DNA of 60,000 nucleotides from Bolinopsis microptera (Eukaryota; Ctenophora; Tentaculata; Lobata; Bolinopsidae): NCBI RefSeq assembly GCF_026151205.1, contig NC_087075.1, positions 15,019,628 to 15,079,627 of the forward strand, read 5' to 3'. Shown piece by piece: positions 15,366 to 25,941 of this stretch (position 1 is its first letter; each line of letters starts with the position of its first letter). The notes under the pieces were generated by a model. It saw only the letters and a program-made list of their open reading frames with translations, ran no database searches and was not told where the DNA came from. The position numbers and the translations under genes were made by a program.

Positions 15366-15726
15366 TTGCTCGCCCAAAAATTTCACGTGACTTTGGTTTT
15401 TATGGTTTTGCAGCCGTACAAAACGGTTTTACATAAACCCTAATCCCAACCCTAACCCTAACCATAACCCCGAAGCTAACCATAACCCTTACCACAACCC
15501 TAACCCTAACCCGTGCCCTAAACAATCGAATTCGTATTTTACTAGCCTGTCACGTGACCAAAACGGTTTTTTGCCCATAACTCTCCAGGGAAGCATTTTA
15601 AGTTTTAACCATACGTCATGAGGGGTGATTCGGAATCAGCGTCCAAAAATACACCGATCCAGATCACTTTCATGCCCAAAGGGCCTTTTCACAAGAATTT
15701 TCTTAAAATTTGGGCGAGCGATTTAG
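15366..15726. mobile_element. Inverted-repeat element D with telomere-like core, copy 1
   Basis: Ends GCTCGCCCAAAAATTT and AAATTTGGGCGAGC form an inverted repeat that continues more loosely outward. Inside is a degenerate (CCCTAA)n tract at about 15438-15520, bracketed by CACGTGAC motifs near 15386 and 15551. No ORF. Further copies in the opposite orientation occur at 19.3, 20.3 and 20.8 kb. Confidence 0.75.
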
Positions 15727-15829
15727 TAGGAGCGCAACAATTACGTTGTTTTGAATTTTCCTCCTGGGAAGGTAACGTTACTTTTAAAAAAGGAACATGT
15801 TACAAAAACCATAAGTCTCAAACTCTTTT

Positions 15830-15917
15830 TTGTATCACGTTGCGACCCCCACGGTCGTTTCACTATCGTCCTGACGATACAGGGGGAGCCGCGCACTTCG
15901 TGCGCGGCGGGTCATTA
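15830..15917 (+). mobile_element. MITE family B, copy 3, 3' end truncated
   Basis: Begins TTGTATCACGTTGCGACCCC and matches the family through GTGCGCGGCGGGTCAT. The last roughly 14 bp of the terminal repeat are missing. No target duplication is visible. Confidence 0.75.
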
Positions 15918-16011
15918 TGAAAAAAGTGCACTATGAGGCGCAAAATTCAAATGCTGCACTTTTATGCTTTTCGACGAGACATTTCGCAGTATTTTGTTAA
16001 ATGTTACTTGT

Positions 16012-16089
16012 TACTGGGCTGCGCTCAGCTTATCATTCCGCCGAATCTTTATTCGGTTTATAAACATGATAGCCTGAGGTCCTCGGTAA
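16012..16089 (-). mobile_element. Short inverted-repeat element E, copy 1
   Basis: A 78-bp sequence from TACTGGGCTGCGCTCAGC to GCCTGAGGTCCTCGGTAA. It matches copies at 19131-19206 and about 28757-28916 in the other orientation. No target duplication is seen here. Confidence 0.7.
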
Positions 16090-16174
16090 AAATTTTTGCG
16101 ATAATCGATAACGATTTTTGGGAAATTATCGCCGATAATTATCGGCCGGTAATATTGAATATCGAAGGTAATAT

Positions 16175-16448
16175 TTATTTGTCAATTCTTCTGTCTTCGC
16201 AGCTCGGCGAGGCCTTGACGGATGTTACTCGTCTAAATTTCTTTGAAGTAGCGCGCGCCGCTTTCTTCTCGAAATGCCCGATGGCAAGTGCTACGAAGTA
16301 GCGCGCGCCGGGCCAGATCATTAACAATGGTCAAGGCGAGGCCCAGTCTAGTATAGTAGTAGCGCATTTTGCAGACTAGATGTAACTACGTGGTTACGAG
16401 AAGCATGATTGAGTGCACGGCGCGGTCCAGTAACGCATCACGCTACAA
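16175..16448. mobile_element. MITE family C, copy 1, containing a nested family A element
   Basis: Bounded by the exact 9-bp repeat AGGTAATAT at 16166-16174 and 16449-16457. The right half (gtggttacgagaagcatgat ... cgctacaa) matches copy 2 at 16573-16676; the left end (TTATTTGTCAATTC) is a shortened form of copy 2's start. Family A copy 2 plus its own duplication is inserted inside. Confidence 0.75.
16215..16334. mobile_element. MITE family A, copy 2, nested, with 9-bp target duplication
   Basis: A 120-bp element from TTGACGGATGTTACTCGTCT to CATTAACAATGGTCAA, flanked exactly by GGCGAGGCC at 16206-16214 and 16335-16343. It differs from copy 1 mainly by an internal indel (aatgcccg). Confidence 0.93.
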
Positions 16449-16572
16449 AGGTAATATTAAAGAAAGTCACTTCCCCTTCAAGAATGAATCAATTTAGTAG
16501 CTTCATTTTGAAAACAAAGGCATACATTATCATAATTATGTAACTTATAATTATAAAACTTTAGTAACTACA

Positions 16573-16676
16573 TTGATTCACGATGTCAATCCTTCACATC
16601 TCGCCGATCTGCATACGTGTGGTTGCGAGAAGCATTATTTGATGCACGCGCGACCCAGTAGTGCATCGCGCTACAA
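16573..16676. mobile_element. MITE family C, copy 2, with 9-bp target duplication
   Basis: A 104-bp element from TTGATTCACGATGTCAATCC to GTGCATCGCGCTACAA, flanked exactly by GTAACTACA at 16564-16572 and 16677-16685. The ends share TTG and a CGATG block in inverted form. Confidence 0.87.
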
Positions 16677-16861
16677 GTAACTACATTGTCAATTGTAATT
16701 TTCATGCAAAAATTTCCCATGCCAACAACATTTTTATTTGTTGGCTACATGATTTTGTATCTTTTTGTGGGTTATAAAATAGTTATTATTTCTATAGAAT
16801 GTATATATTGGATAAAGGATATCACACAAATTCTAACAGCTATTGTAAGTGTAACTCATTT

Positions 16862-16980
16862 GACATACGTTGCATGCCACTTTTCGCGCGCGAAGCGCGC
16901 GCCGCCGAAGGCGGAAAAAGGGGCATACAATGAAGGAAATCGGGCTTTTTGGAGGGACGCATATTTTGCGTCCCTATTAT
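16862..16980. repeat. Hairpin-rich GC segment
   Basis: Consecutive short palindromes: cgcgcgcgaagcgcgcg, gccgccgaaggcgg, and gggacgcatattttgcgtccc. The last is a clear 8-bp-arm stem. This looks like another small inverted-repeat element of unknown limits. Confidence 0.5.
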
Positions 16981-17039
16981 CCTATTTGACCAAATATGGG
17001 ATTAATTGAGTGAGCTACATGATCTACCTAAGCTAGACA

Positions 17040-17226
17040 TACTTAAAACTGCCCCTTACCTAACATTGCTACATACCTAAAACTGCTCCTTCCCTAACAT
17101 TGCTACATACCTAAAACTTCTCCTCCCCTAACATTGCTACATACCTAAAACTTCTCCTTCCCTAACATTGCTACATACCTGTAACTGCTCCTTCCCTCAC
17201 ATTGCTACATACCTGTAACTGCTACA
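17040..17226. repeat. 36-37 bp tandem repeat
   Basis: About five copies of a unit reading ccctaacattgctacatacc followed by taaaactgctcctt, with minor variants (cacattg; ctgtaact). Confidence 0.9.
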
Positions 17227-17442
17227 ATTTGCTATTTGCGTTAAATTATTATTATTGAATTTTGATTATTGATTTATATGATTCGGATCTGATTTAAAAC
17301 AATGAAAAACTGTCTTATTTTAATCAAAATAATTACAAACAATTAAAATGAAAAAGCTTTAAATGAAGAAAAAAAAATCTTAGCTTTCTAATATATTATA
17401 ATTCATAACACTACATTGAAATCTAAAATATTTTGAACTCAG

Positions 17443-18530
17443 AAATGTTGACAATGTAGAAAATCTCTCTTAGAGCGGTGGCTTTTCTCGTCCGATTCCA
17501 AGTCAGAACAAGTATAAATATGGCTGCAAAAGCGTGTTTCCAAATTTGTCTCAAATGTTTCCACCATCTCAACTACTCTGAAACCAAAATGGAAACATTG
17601 CCCCAGAGCCCTTTCTGAACATGCTAGGCACACCAAACTTCTCAGGGACACTCCTGGTATCAATACCGATCGATTCCAATCGGTTTTAGCCCAATTCAGG
17701 GGATTCTAGGAAAATGTTCATTTTGTGTTCATTTCGTTCATTCCATGAACCAGGGGAGTATTTTGCACTTCTAAGTGGCTGGAAATGTTAGTACATGTGT
17801 CCCTCTACCATACCAGATAGATTCCAAGTCAGTACAAGCATAAATACGGCTGCAAAAGCATGTTTCCAAATTTGTCTCAAATGTTTCCACCATCTCAACT
17901 ACTCTGAAACCAAAATGGAAACATTGCCCAGGCACACCAAACTTCTCAGGGACACTCCTGGTATCAATACCGATCGATTCCAATCGGTTTTAGCCCAATT
18001 CAGGGGATTCTAGGAAAATGTTCATTTTGTGTTCATTTCGTTCATACCATGAACCAGGGGAGAATTTTGCACTTCTAAATGGCTGGAATTGTTAGTACAT
18101 GTGTCCCTCTACCATACCAGATAGATTCCAAGTCAGTACAAGCATAAATACGGCTGCAAAAGCATGTTTTCAAATTTGTCTCAAATGTTTCCACCATCTC
18201 AACTACTCTGAAACCAAAATGGAAATATTGCCCCAGAGCTCTTTCTGAACATGCTAGGCACACCAAACTTCTCAGGGACACTCCTGGTATCAATACCGTT
18301 CGATTCCAATCGGTTTTAGTTTAATTCAGGCGAGTGAAAAGAAAATGTTCATTTTATGTTCATTTGATTCATTCCATGAATCAGGGAATATTTCCCAGGA
18401 GACTGAAAATGTTAGTACACATGCCCCTCTATCATACCAGGGCAAATCCCACTCAGTTCACGGACATATACAGCCGAAAAACATGTATTAGAAGTTGTCT
18501 CAAATGTTTCCAAAATCTCGGATTCATCTT
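17443..18530. repeat. Tandem satellite, unit about 310-340 bp, three and a half copies
   Basis: Each unit contains ataccagatagattccaagt, gcaaaagcatgtttccaaat, ccaccatctcaactactctg and gacactcctggtatcaatac, ending with tttcgttcattccatgaacc. Copy 2 lacks a 26-bp piece (ccagagccctttctgaacat ...). The last, partial copy is the most diverged. Frames on the minus strand are open but change between units, so this is not treated as coding. Confidence 0.9.
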
Positions 18531-18733
18531 CTGTCACTCCCGGCGCGAGAACAAAGCGCCAGGAAAATAAGACTATTTTTCGCGCGAACTTGTAAATTTA
18601 CTAACGCCGCGCATAGGTGCTCCTTCATGGTGTATCCATAATATCTCTGATATTTGTGATACGTAACATGTATCAATAACTCATTAATTAGTAAATCTAT
18701 CCTAAACCATTTTTGAAAATAAAAGCTCGCATG

Positions 18734-19130
18734 CATAACAAGGATTACAAGGATTACAAGGATAACAAGGGTTACAAGGGTTACAAGGATTACAAGGATT
18801 ACAAGGATTACAAGGATAACAAGGGTTACAAGGATTACAAGGATTACAAGGGTTACAAGGGTTACAAGGATAACAAGGATTACAAGGATAACAAGGGTTA
18901 CAAGGATTACAAGGATTGCATTGATTACAAGGATTACAAGGATTACAAGGGTTACAAGGATTACAAGGATAATAACAAGGGTTACAAGGGTTACAAGGAT
19001 TACAAGGATTACAAGGATAACAAGGGTTACAAGGATTACAAGGATTGCATTGATTACAAGGATTACAAGGATTACAAGGGTTACAAGGATTACAAGGATA
19101 ATAACAAGGGTTACAAGGGTTACAAGAATT
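18734..19130. repeat. AAGGATTAC/AAGGGTTAC minisatellite, left block
   Basis: A 9-bp unit (aaggattac, aaggataac, aagggttac) with a higher-order repeat of about 108 bp marked by gattgcattgattac. Open frames in both directions are by-products of the 9-bp period. Element E copy 2 splits the array; it resumes at 19207. Confidence 0.93.
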
Positions 19131-19206
19131 TTACCTGAGGACCCCAGGCTATTATGTTCATTAACATAAAGATTTGGCGGAATGACAGGCTGAGCGCGGC
19201 CCAGTA
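19131..19206 (+). mobile_element. Element E, copy 2, inserted in the minisatellite with 9-bp duplication
   Basis: A 76-bp insert from TTACCTGAGGACCCCAGGC to GAGCGCGGCCCAGTA. The exact direct repeat ACAAGAATT flanks it at 19122-19130 and 19207-19215. Because it lies in a 9-bp repeat, the duplication was checked by the variant aagaatt, which occurs only at these two edges. Confidence 0.8.
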
Positions 19207-19292
19207 ACAAGAATTACAATGATAACAAGGGTTACAAGGATTACAAGGATTACAAGGATTACAAGGATTACAAGGATTACAAGGATTTTGAA
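19207..19292. repeat. AAGGATTAC minisatellite, right block
   Basis: About nine further 9-bp units after the element E insertion. Confidence 0.9.
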
Positions 19293-19548
19293 ATTTTTAT
19301 AAAAGGGCCTGAAGGTATGTAATTATTAACTTTACTGTTTTGATCACGTGACAAGCTATTAATTAAATACCGATACGATTGTTTGCGGTTATGGTTTCAG
19401 TTGGGGTCGTGAAATTAGGGTTATGGTTAGGGACTAGGTCTACTGGTCTAGGCTGACAGTCGAGGTTAGGGTTTAGATACTTGCTACCACAGTTTCATTC
19501 GGCTGCAAAACCGTAAAAACCAAATTCACGTGGTATTTGGTAACGCGC
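19293..19548. mobile_element. Element D relative with telomere-like tract, copy 3
   Basis: Contains aaagggcctgaagg, tgatcacgtgacaag, a degraded ttagggttatggttaggg tract, and then aattcacgtgg. The order and orientation are those of the copy at 20.27 kb. Confidence 0.6.
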
Positions 19549-19566
19549 TGCATGGAAGGTGAATTG

Positions 19567-19995
19567 TTAAAACATATCTATATCGCTGAGAAGTTGAACT
19601 TCACAACCATCCCAAGACAATCCCCCAACTTCATCAAATGAAGTCGTCTTTTCAAACAATGTTTTAGTTTCTCCGCAGGGGTCTGATTGGGCCGGCCAGC
19701 ATTTAGCTAATACCGTAGTGAGTGTTTCTATGTAATCCATTTTCTCAATCAGGAAGTTCGACCAAGCAGGATATTCACTAACCCCCGATTCAGTAATAAT
19801 CACCACCATACATTTGTCTCCAACGTTGCAAGGGTTCCAATCGCTTATAGAGTCAGAGCAGTCTCCAATAAGATCCATTTCTGGATAGCCTTTACGCTGT
19901 ACATATGCTTCACTGCAATTTGGGCACCGTTCCAACTTTCCACCGTCAGCTATTTGATGAGCCAAGAGAAACAGGAAAATGAGGAAAAGGGCCAT
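19567..19995 (-). CDS. Small secreted cysteine-rich protein, single exon
   Basis: A 142-residue ORF with a clear signal peptide (MALFLIFLFLLAHQIADGG) and about eight cysteines in the mature part (RCPNC, GDCSD, NPCNVGDKC, KCWPAQSDPC, DGCEV). The spacing loosely resembles a three-finger (Ly6/LU) N-terminal half, but no terminal CC...CN motif is present, so the family is unassigned. It is flanked by element D copies. TATAAAA (20122-20116 on the minus strand) lies about 120 bp upstream of the ATG and suits a promoter. Frame and signal peptide support a real gene. A further 3' exon cannot be excluded. Confidence 0.7.
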   Translation of the reverse strand: MALFLIFLFLLAHQIADGGKLERCPNCSEAYVQRKGYPEMDLIGDCSDSISDWNPCNVGDKCMVVIITESGVSEYPAWSNFLIEKMDYIETLTTVLAKCWPAQSDPCGETKTLFEKTTSFDEVGGLSWDGCEVQLLSDIDMF

Positions 19996-20115
19996 TTCAG
20001 CTTCTATTCGCTAAACTGGTATGCAAAATTTTAATAATATTCTATTTTAGAATTTAGAATAAATTTTAAATATCGATTTTTAAAATATTGGGAAGTGGGT
20101 TTTCTGGAATCCCTG

Positions 20116-20122
20116 TTTTATA
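20116..20122 (-). promoter_or_regulatory. TATA box candidate for the secreted protein gene
   Basis: TATAAAA on the minus strand, about 120 bp 5' of the ATG at 19995. Confidence 0.4.
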
Positions 20123-20263
20123 ACAGATTGTCGTGAAGTATATCTGTTTATATATTTATATATAGACGCTTTGGCAGTCAATTGTAGCCGACATTCAAGT
20201 GTCAGTAGATTCACAATCTTTAAAGATACAGCCATTTCGGATCGTTCCCAGTCCCACATGCAC

Positions 20264-20720
20264 TAAATCGCTAGCCCAAATTTTAAAAAAATTCTCGAGA
20301 AAAGGCCCTGAGGGTATGAAAGTAATGTAATTCTATGTATTTTGGACGCTGATTCCGAATCACCCCACATGACGTAGGGAACAAATGCTTCCCTGGGGAG
20401 TTATGGACAAAAACTGTTTTGGTCACGTGACAGGGTAGTAAAACACGAATTCGATTGTTTAGGGCTCGGGTTAGGGTTAACGGGTGATACTCGTAAAATA
20501 TCTGTTCCAACTCGGCGCGCGTCCTGGTAGTTGTAGGTTGTAAACCTACAAGGGTTAGGGTTAGGGTTGTGGTTAGGCCTAGGGTTATGGATAGCTTCGG
20601 GGTTATGGTTCAGGTTAGGGTTAGGGTTGGGATTAGGGTTTATGTAAAACCGTTTTATTCGGCTGCAAAATTATTAAAACCAAAGTCACGTGATAATTTT
20701 TGGTCGAGCGAATTCGGAGC
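20264..20720. mobile_element. Element D with TTAGGG-like core, copy 2
   Basis: Reverse orientation relative to 15366. Edges are CGCTAGCCCAAATTTT and AATTTTTGGTCGAGCG. Internal order is tttggacgctgattccgaat, ggtcacgtgacagg, TTAGGG variants from about 20465 to 20640, then aagtcacgtgat. A foreign 70-bp block (gggtgatactcgtaaaatat ... gtaggttgtaaacctac) splits the TTAGGG tract. Confidence 0.75.
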
Positions 20721-20819
20721 CCAGGTCTTGAAGAAGATGTTTACAATTATGTACCTATGAGTATGCACATGTTTAATCCTATTTGGGGACGAGCGTGCTA
20801 AATCAATTTACAGTCGATC

Positions 20820-21110
20820 TTCGAGATTTTTCTAAAACTAAAAGGGCCCCAGACAGTTGAAACCAAATCCAATCGATGTATTTTCGGACGCTGATTCCAA
20901 AGGGTTAAATAGTGCTCTCCTAACGAGATATTGGCGAAAAACTGTATCGATCACGAAATATGACCGTATAAGGAAGTTAGTCTAATTTTTCGTTAGGGTT
21001 AGGGTTTGAGCATATGCTTTTTTTAAAGATTGGGTTAGGGTTAGGGTTGGGATCAGATTAAAGGGTTAGGGTTTCGAATAGTCGTTCAGGACCAGCTAGA
21101 GAACGGGTTG
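20820..21110. mobile_element. Element D relative, copy 4, diverged
   Basis: Shares aaaagggccccagac, ttcggacgctgattcc, a gatcacgaaatatgac version of the CACGTGAC site, and TTAGGG variants (20993-21075). The ends are not clear. Confidence 0.55.
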
Positions 21111-22357
<1,247 letters not shown>

Positions 22358-23063
22358 TCAAAATCAGGCCTTTTCTCAAGTTTCTGCTACTTTGAGCCCT
22401 AAGATCTTGATGAAGGTTAATTAAAACTACGGCACGGTAAAGTCCTTTGGCTTTCGTAAGTTATAATAAATGAAAATTGAACATTGAATACGCCGTGTTT
22501 TGAGCCGATGTTTTGACGTATTAAACAACGATGGTCTGCATGCCGACTGGTAGTCATGGTAATTCGATAACTACTCTGCTTAATAGGATGATATTATTCG
22601 TTATATTTAAATTTTATACCATTTTATACGGTTCCTGTGTACAATGAGAGACTGTAACAATTACTTGTGATATAGATATTACAAACTAAAATTATGCTTG
22701 GTATTTACTAAAATATTTGGTCTGATGGTTTTGACAACCTTACCGACAATATTCTGATTCAGCAAAACAAGATAAAATAAAATTTGGTAACGTCCAACTA
22801 ACTTGAAACAATCGTTAATTCTAAGTAACTAAATTTTGTAAAGATCCTTTGATTGTTTTAACCTGTTGTTTTGGTGTTCTGGTTCAAATAGCAGCCGAAT
22901 AACATTCAATAAAACAAGAAATTTACTTTTTAAAGATTTTGCAGCACTGTTAGTGTTTAAAACCAATATTATTTAGTTCCTCTAAACTAGATCCTACTAA
23001 AATATTGATTAATGATACATCAAAAAGTTCATTCGCTTTGAATTGAAATTCAATCATAATAGT
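22358..23063. other. Intergenic, no gene seen
   Basis: AT-rich. Should include the 3' UTR of the minus-strand peptide-precursor gene at its right end. Confidence 0.4.
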
Positions 23064-23703
23064 CTACGCAGCGAAATATTTGCTCCTTTTCACAAACGAT
23101 TTCCCCTCATCAGCTGCGTCCAGCAACATTAAACCGTGACCAATCTCTCTTTTCTTCACGAGAGATATACCGTGTCCTACTTCCCGTTTCTTTAGACCAC
23201 CGTTACCATGGCTACCAACAGTCTCAATATCTTCGCTGAGTTGAGCTTCTTTGTTATCATCTAAGAGCGGGTTTTTCATCCCTGAAATGTATTAGTTATA
23301 AAAAATAAAATCAATAAGATAGGGGGACTCATGTTGATGTAGTAACCATGGTAATTAGGACTGGAATGGTATTGGAGCTGTTGGTATTGGAGCTGGTGGT
23401 ATTGGAACTGGTGGTGGCTAATGGTTCTATTGGTATTAGCATTGGGGCGAAACAGTATTTCTAATTCATTTCTAACGATGAATATTAACTTTTTGAGACA
23501 AGGTTTTACTTACAAATTTGATAGGAGACGGTGAACAGCTGAAATAGCAGCACAATCCTGAAAATAAAATAATCTGTAATTTGTATATCAGTACACTGTA
23601 CAGTCTGATGACAGTTCTAAACATTTAACAATATTAATCTACTTAAACTTTAAGCAATTAAGTTGCAACCCATCACTCACCACAAGAAGTTGGCAATCTT
23701 CAT
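23064..23703 (-). CDS. Secreted peptide precursor with dibasic cleavage sites, three exons
   Basis: Exons 23703-23681, 23557-23514 and 23281-23064 join with matching phases (2, 1) and GT/AG to give 94 residues. Exons 1-2 encode a signal peptide (MKIANFLW then IVLLFQLFTVS). Exon 3 encodes an acidic spacer, two related modules KKREVGHGISLV and KKREIGHGLMLL, another acidic spacer, and a C-terminal KRSKYFAA. Dibasic KR/KKR sites before repeated short peptides are the hallmark of neuropeptide or other processed peptide precursors. No C-terminal amidation Gly-Lys/Arg is seen, so mature ends are uncertain. I do not recognise the peptide family; a host-defence or venom-type peptide is an alternative. 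ctttaaatg (about 23830) may be a TATA-like element. Confidence 0.75.
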
Positions 23704-24750
23704 GATTAACCCAACAATTACACAGCGATAATCTCCTCTACAGAAAGTGAAATATTTATCTGTTCAGCAGAACTACTGGATCATAACAACTGGAACTGAA
23801 AAGTAAAGTCCTCGGTGCTCGGCATTTAAAGGAGTTGTATACAAACCTGAGACTTGGCCAATGAAAACCCCGACGTCACGTAAATCGGTTACTTTGACCA
23901 ACCAAAGAGCTCGAGGAGTGCCTTCACGTTGTTATCACTCTGTTAAGTGCTCTCCGTGTCTGCTGATACGGACTGTTAAGTGCTCACATACACATTACTA
24001 CAGTTTCTACGTGTCACGTGTCCTCTATCCCTGATCTATCCCTCTATCCCTGTTATTATTTGCTCTAATTAGCGGTCACGTACAGACTAATTAGCGGTCA
24101 CGTACAGACTAATTTCATAATTATTAGACCACAGATCTTGTAAAAACAATAATATAATGCTATAACTGCAAAAGCAACTAGTCAGCAACTGGAAAAGGAA
24201 ACCGCAACAAGCCCAAACTAGTCAAAACAAATCCACTTATTTCAGGTTAAGAGGAAGCGATCTGACCGTGTATGTGAGCACTAACTATTAATCGGTGGAA
24301 ACTTGTCTGGTTCGCTAGGTTGCCAGGTTACCAGATTGGTGAACACTTATCTGCTTTGCAGGCACTCGTACTCAAGTTTTATTGATTCGCAGGCTTTAAA
24401 AGTTTAAAGAGCTTAAACGAATCTCACAGCAGCATTTCCACCCATATCCGCCCATATCATATCCGCCCGAGGAGTCAGGGCTAAATTGGTCGTATAAACT
24501 TATAATGTGTGGTTTTGATGGAAGTTACTGATTCTCACCGTTAAAAAGTTACCGTTAAAGATTTTACCGGAGGAGGTGAAACATTTTGCTAACCACACAC
24601 TGACAATTGACATCATAACTACCATTATTGGAGGTCAAATAGAGCATGGATAAATGCTGCTCAAACCAGAAACCAACCTTTACGTCTGTATTTATGTACG
24701 ACCGCCCACATTAAAAAGTAAATGATATTTGAATGACCATCCGCAAATGA
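23704..24750. other. Intergenic, no gene seen
   Basis: Contains a 22-bp tandem pair (ctaattagcggtcacgtaca ...) at about 24065-24112. ggtcacgtgcc-type E-boxes are scattered. No supported exon. Confidence 0.4.
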
Positions 24751-24754
24751 AAAA

Positions 24755-24840
24755 TGATACCGAGAATGAAATGATACCGAGAATGAAATGATACCGAGAA
24801 TGAAATGATACCGAGAATGAAATGATACCGAGAATGAAAT
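24755..24840. repeat. 17-bp tandem repeat
   Basis: Five copies of gaaatgataccgagaat in a row. Confidence 0.93.
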
Positions 24841-25067
24841 CGGTCGCTTGCGTATCTCATTGTCTCATTGAATATTAAAGTCATTATTATAAAGGTATAT
24901 TAGAACCAGACAGAAACAAAGCCTGAACGTAACCCCTCGGTTTCAGTTCCTTGTTTAACGCCGCCGTACAGCAAGGACACCCACCGAGTCGCCAAGGCTG
25001 GGCACATAGCTCACTCCACAAGATGCTCTATCAAATTTTGCTTATATACCGAGAATCTACAGGAAAT

Positions 25068-25138
25068 ATTTCCTTGTCGAACTCCGCTACGTGTCGAACT
25101 AGAGTCTATGTAGCGTACTCTAGTTCGACAAATAGTTT
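25068..25138. repeat. GTCGAACT inverted-repeat element, copy 1
   Basis: tgtcgaactccgctacgtgt ... tagcgtactctagttcgaca. The ends TGTCGAACT and AGTTCGACA are inverted, and an internal GTCGAACTAGAGT pairs with the right arm. It has the same architecture as the GTCGCACT ends of the Mutator-like elements at 49.3 and 59.3 kb. Confidence 0.75.
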
Positions 25139-25732
25139 CTGCTTGTGATCCATGGGCTATTGCCGGGTCCTTATCATAGGATCAAATGGTTCAATAACAG
25201 GTGCACGAGATCAGAAATTAAGTTTAGGTAATCTTAAAAACTATTTTCTGATATCAAGCAACCAGCAGTTGCAAATTTTAGAACCTTACAAACTTAATCT
25301 ACAATATTGATCTATAAAACGGAGTACGAGCTACCTGGGGCACCGCTTAGTCTACAATTGTGCTAACTAACAATTGAGTCTGAGGTCAGCTTAGCACCAG
25401 ATTGTAAAGAAGTTATCATTATCAATTGTCTCAATCAGCTCCCAATAAAATTACATAATGACAACGTGCACATTACACACATTATTGCATATTAGTTAAA
25501 CAGCATGAGATAAGTGGAAAGCAAACCGCGGGGGTCTCCAGTCGGGGGTTCTGAAAATGTTTGAATTTTTGAGTTAGAACTCATGAGAACGTGCATGTCC
25601 TCTAATATTACCGTTACTTCTGGCTCACGGAACATTATCAAATTTCATATGAGACTCAAAATTATTCGATAAAAATCTAAATTGAAAGATATTCCGAATT
25701 AAAAATTTTATCTTTAAGAATGTCTTTCTCAT

Positions 25733-25880
25733 CCAGTCGAAGTTCTCTTGCCGAACTTTAGTACGTGTCGAACTTAGGTCCAGGTAGCGCACTTTAGTTC
25801 GACAAAGTCGAACTTTAGGTTTGTCGAACTACAGTACGTGCATCGAACTTCAACTTGAGTGCCTGTCGAATTAAAGTATG
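25733..25880. repeat. GTCGAACT inverted-repeat cluster, copy 2
   Basis: Five or six GTCGAAC(T) motifs in both orientations, including tacgtgtcgaacttaggtcc and aggtagcgcactttagttcg, directly comparable to the GTCGCACT repeats. Confidence 0.75.
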
Positions 25881-25941
25881 TGTACCAGTTAGCCTGTGTA
25901 TACGGCACGGACACTATATTATATGAACGGGTAATTAATTA

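Noticed and set aside
17439-18293. Three similar 70-codon minus-strand ORFs as a gene family
   Set aside because: They are the same frame in successive satellite units, without signal peptide, splice context or domain.
18713-19138. Long ORF rich in KDYKGY or ILVTLVI
   Set aside because: Product of a 9-bp minisatellite open on both strands; no signal peptide or conserved domain and split by a transposon.
15438-21075. TTAGGG/CCCTAA tracts as a true telomere
   Set aside because: The tracts are short, degenerate, internal to repeated elements, point in opposite directions, and are surrounded by unique DNA.
24951-25148. Possible exon of the RanBP2-finger gene after the acceptor at 24949
   Set aside because: Open frame but no recognisable domain, and it runs into the GTCGAACT palindrome element.
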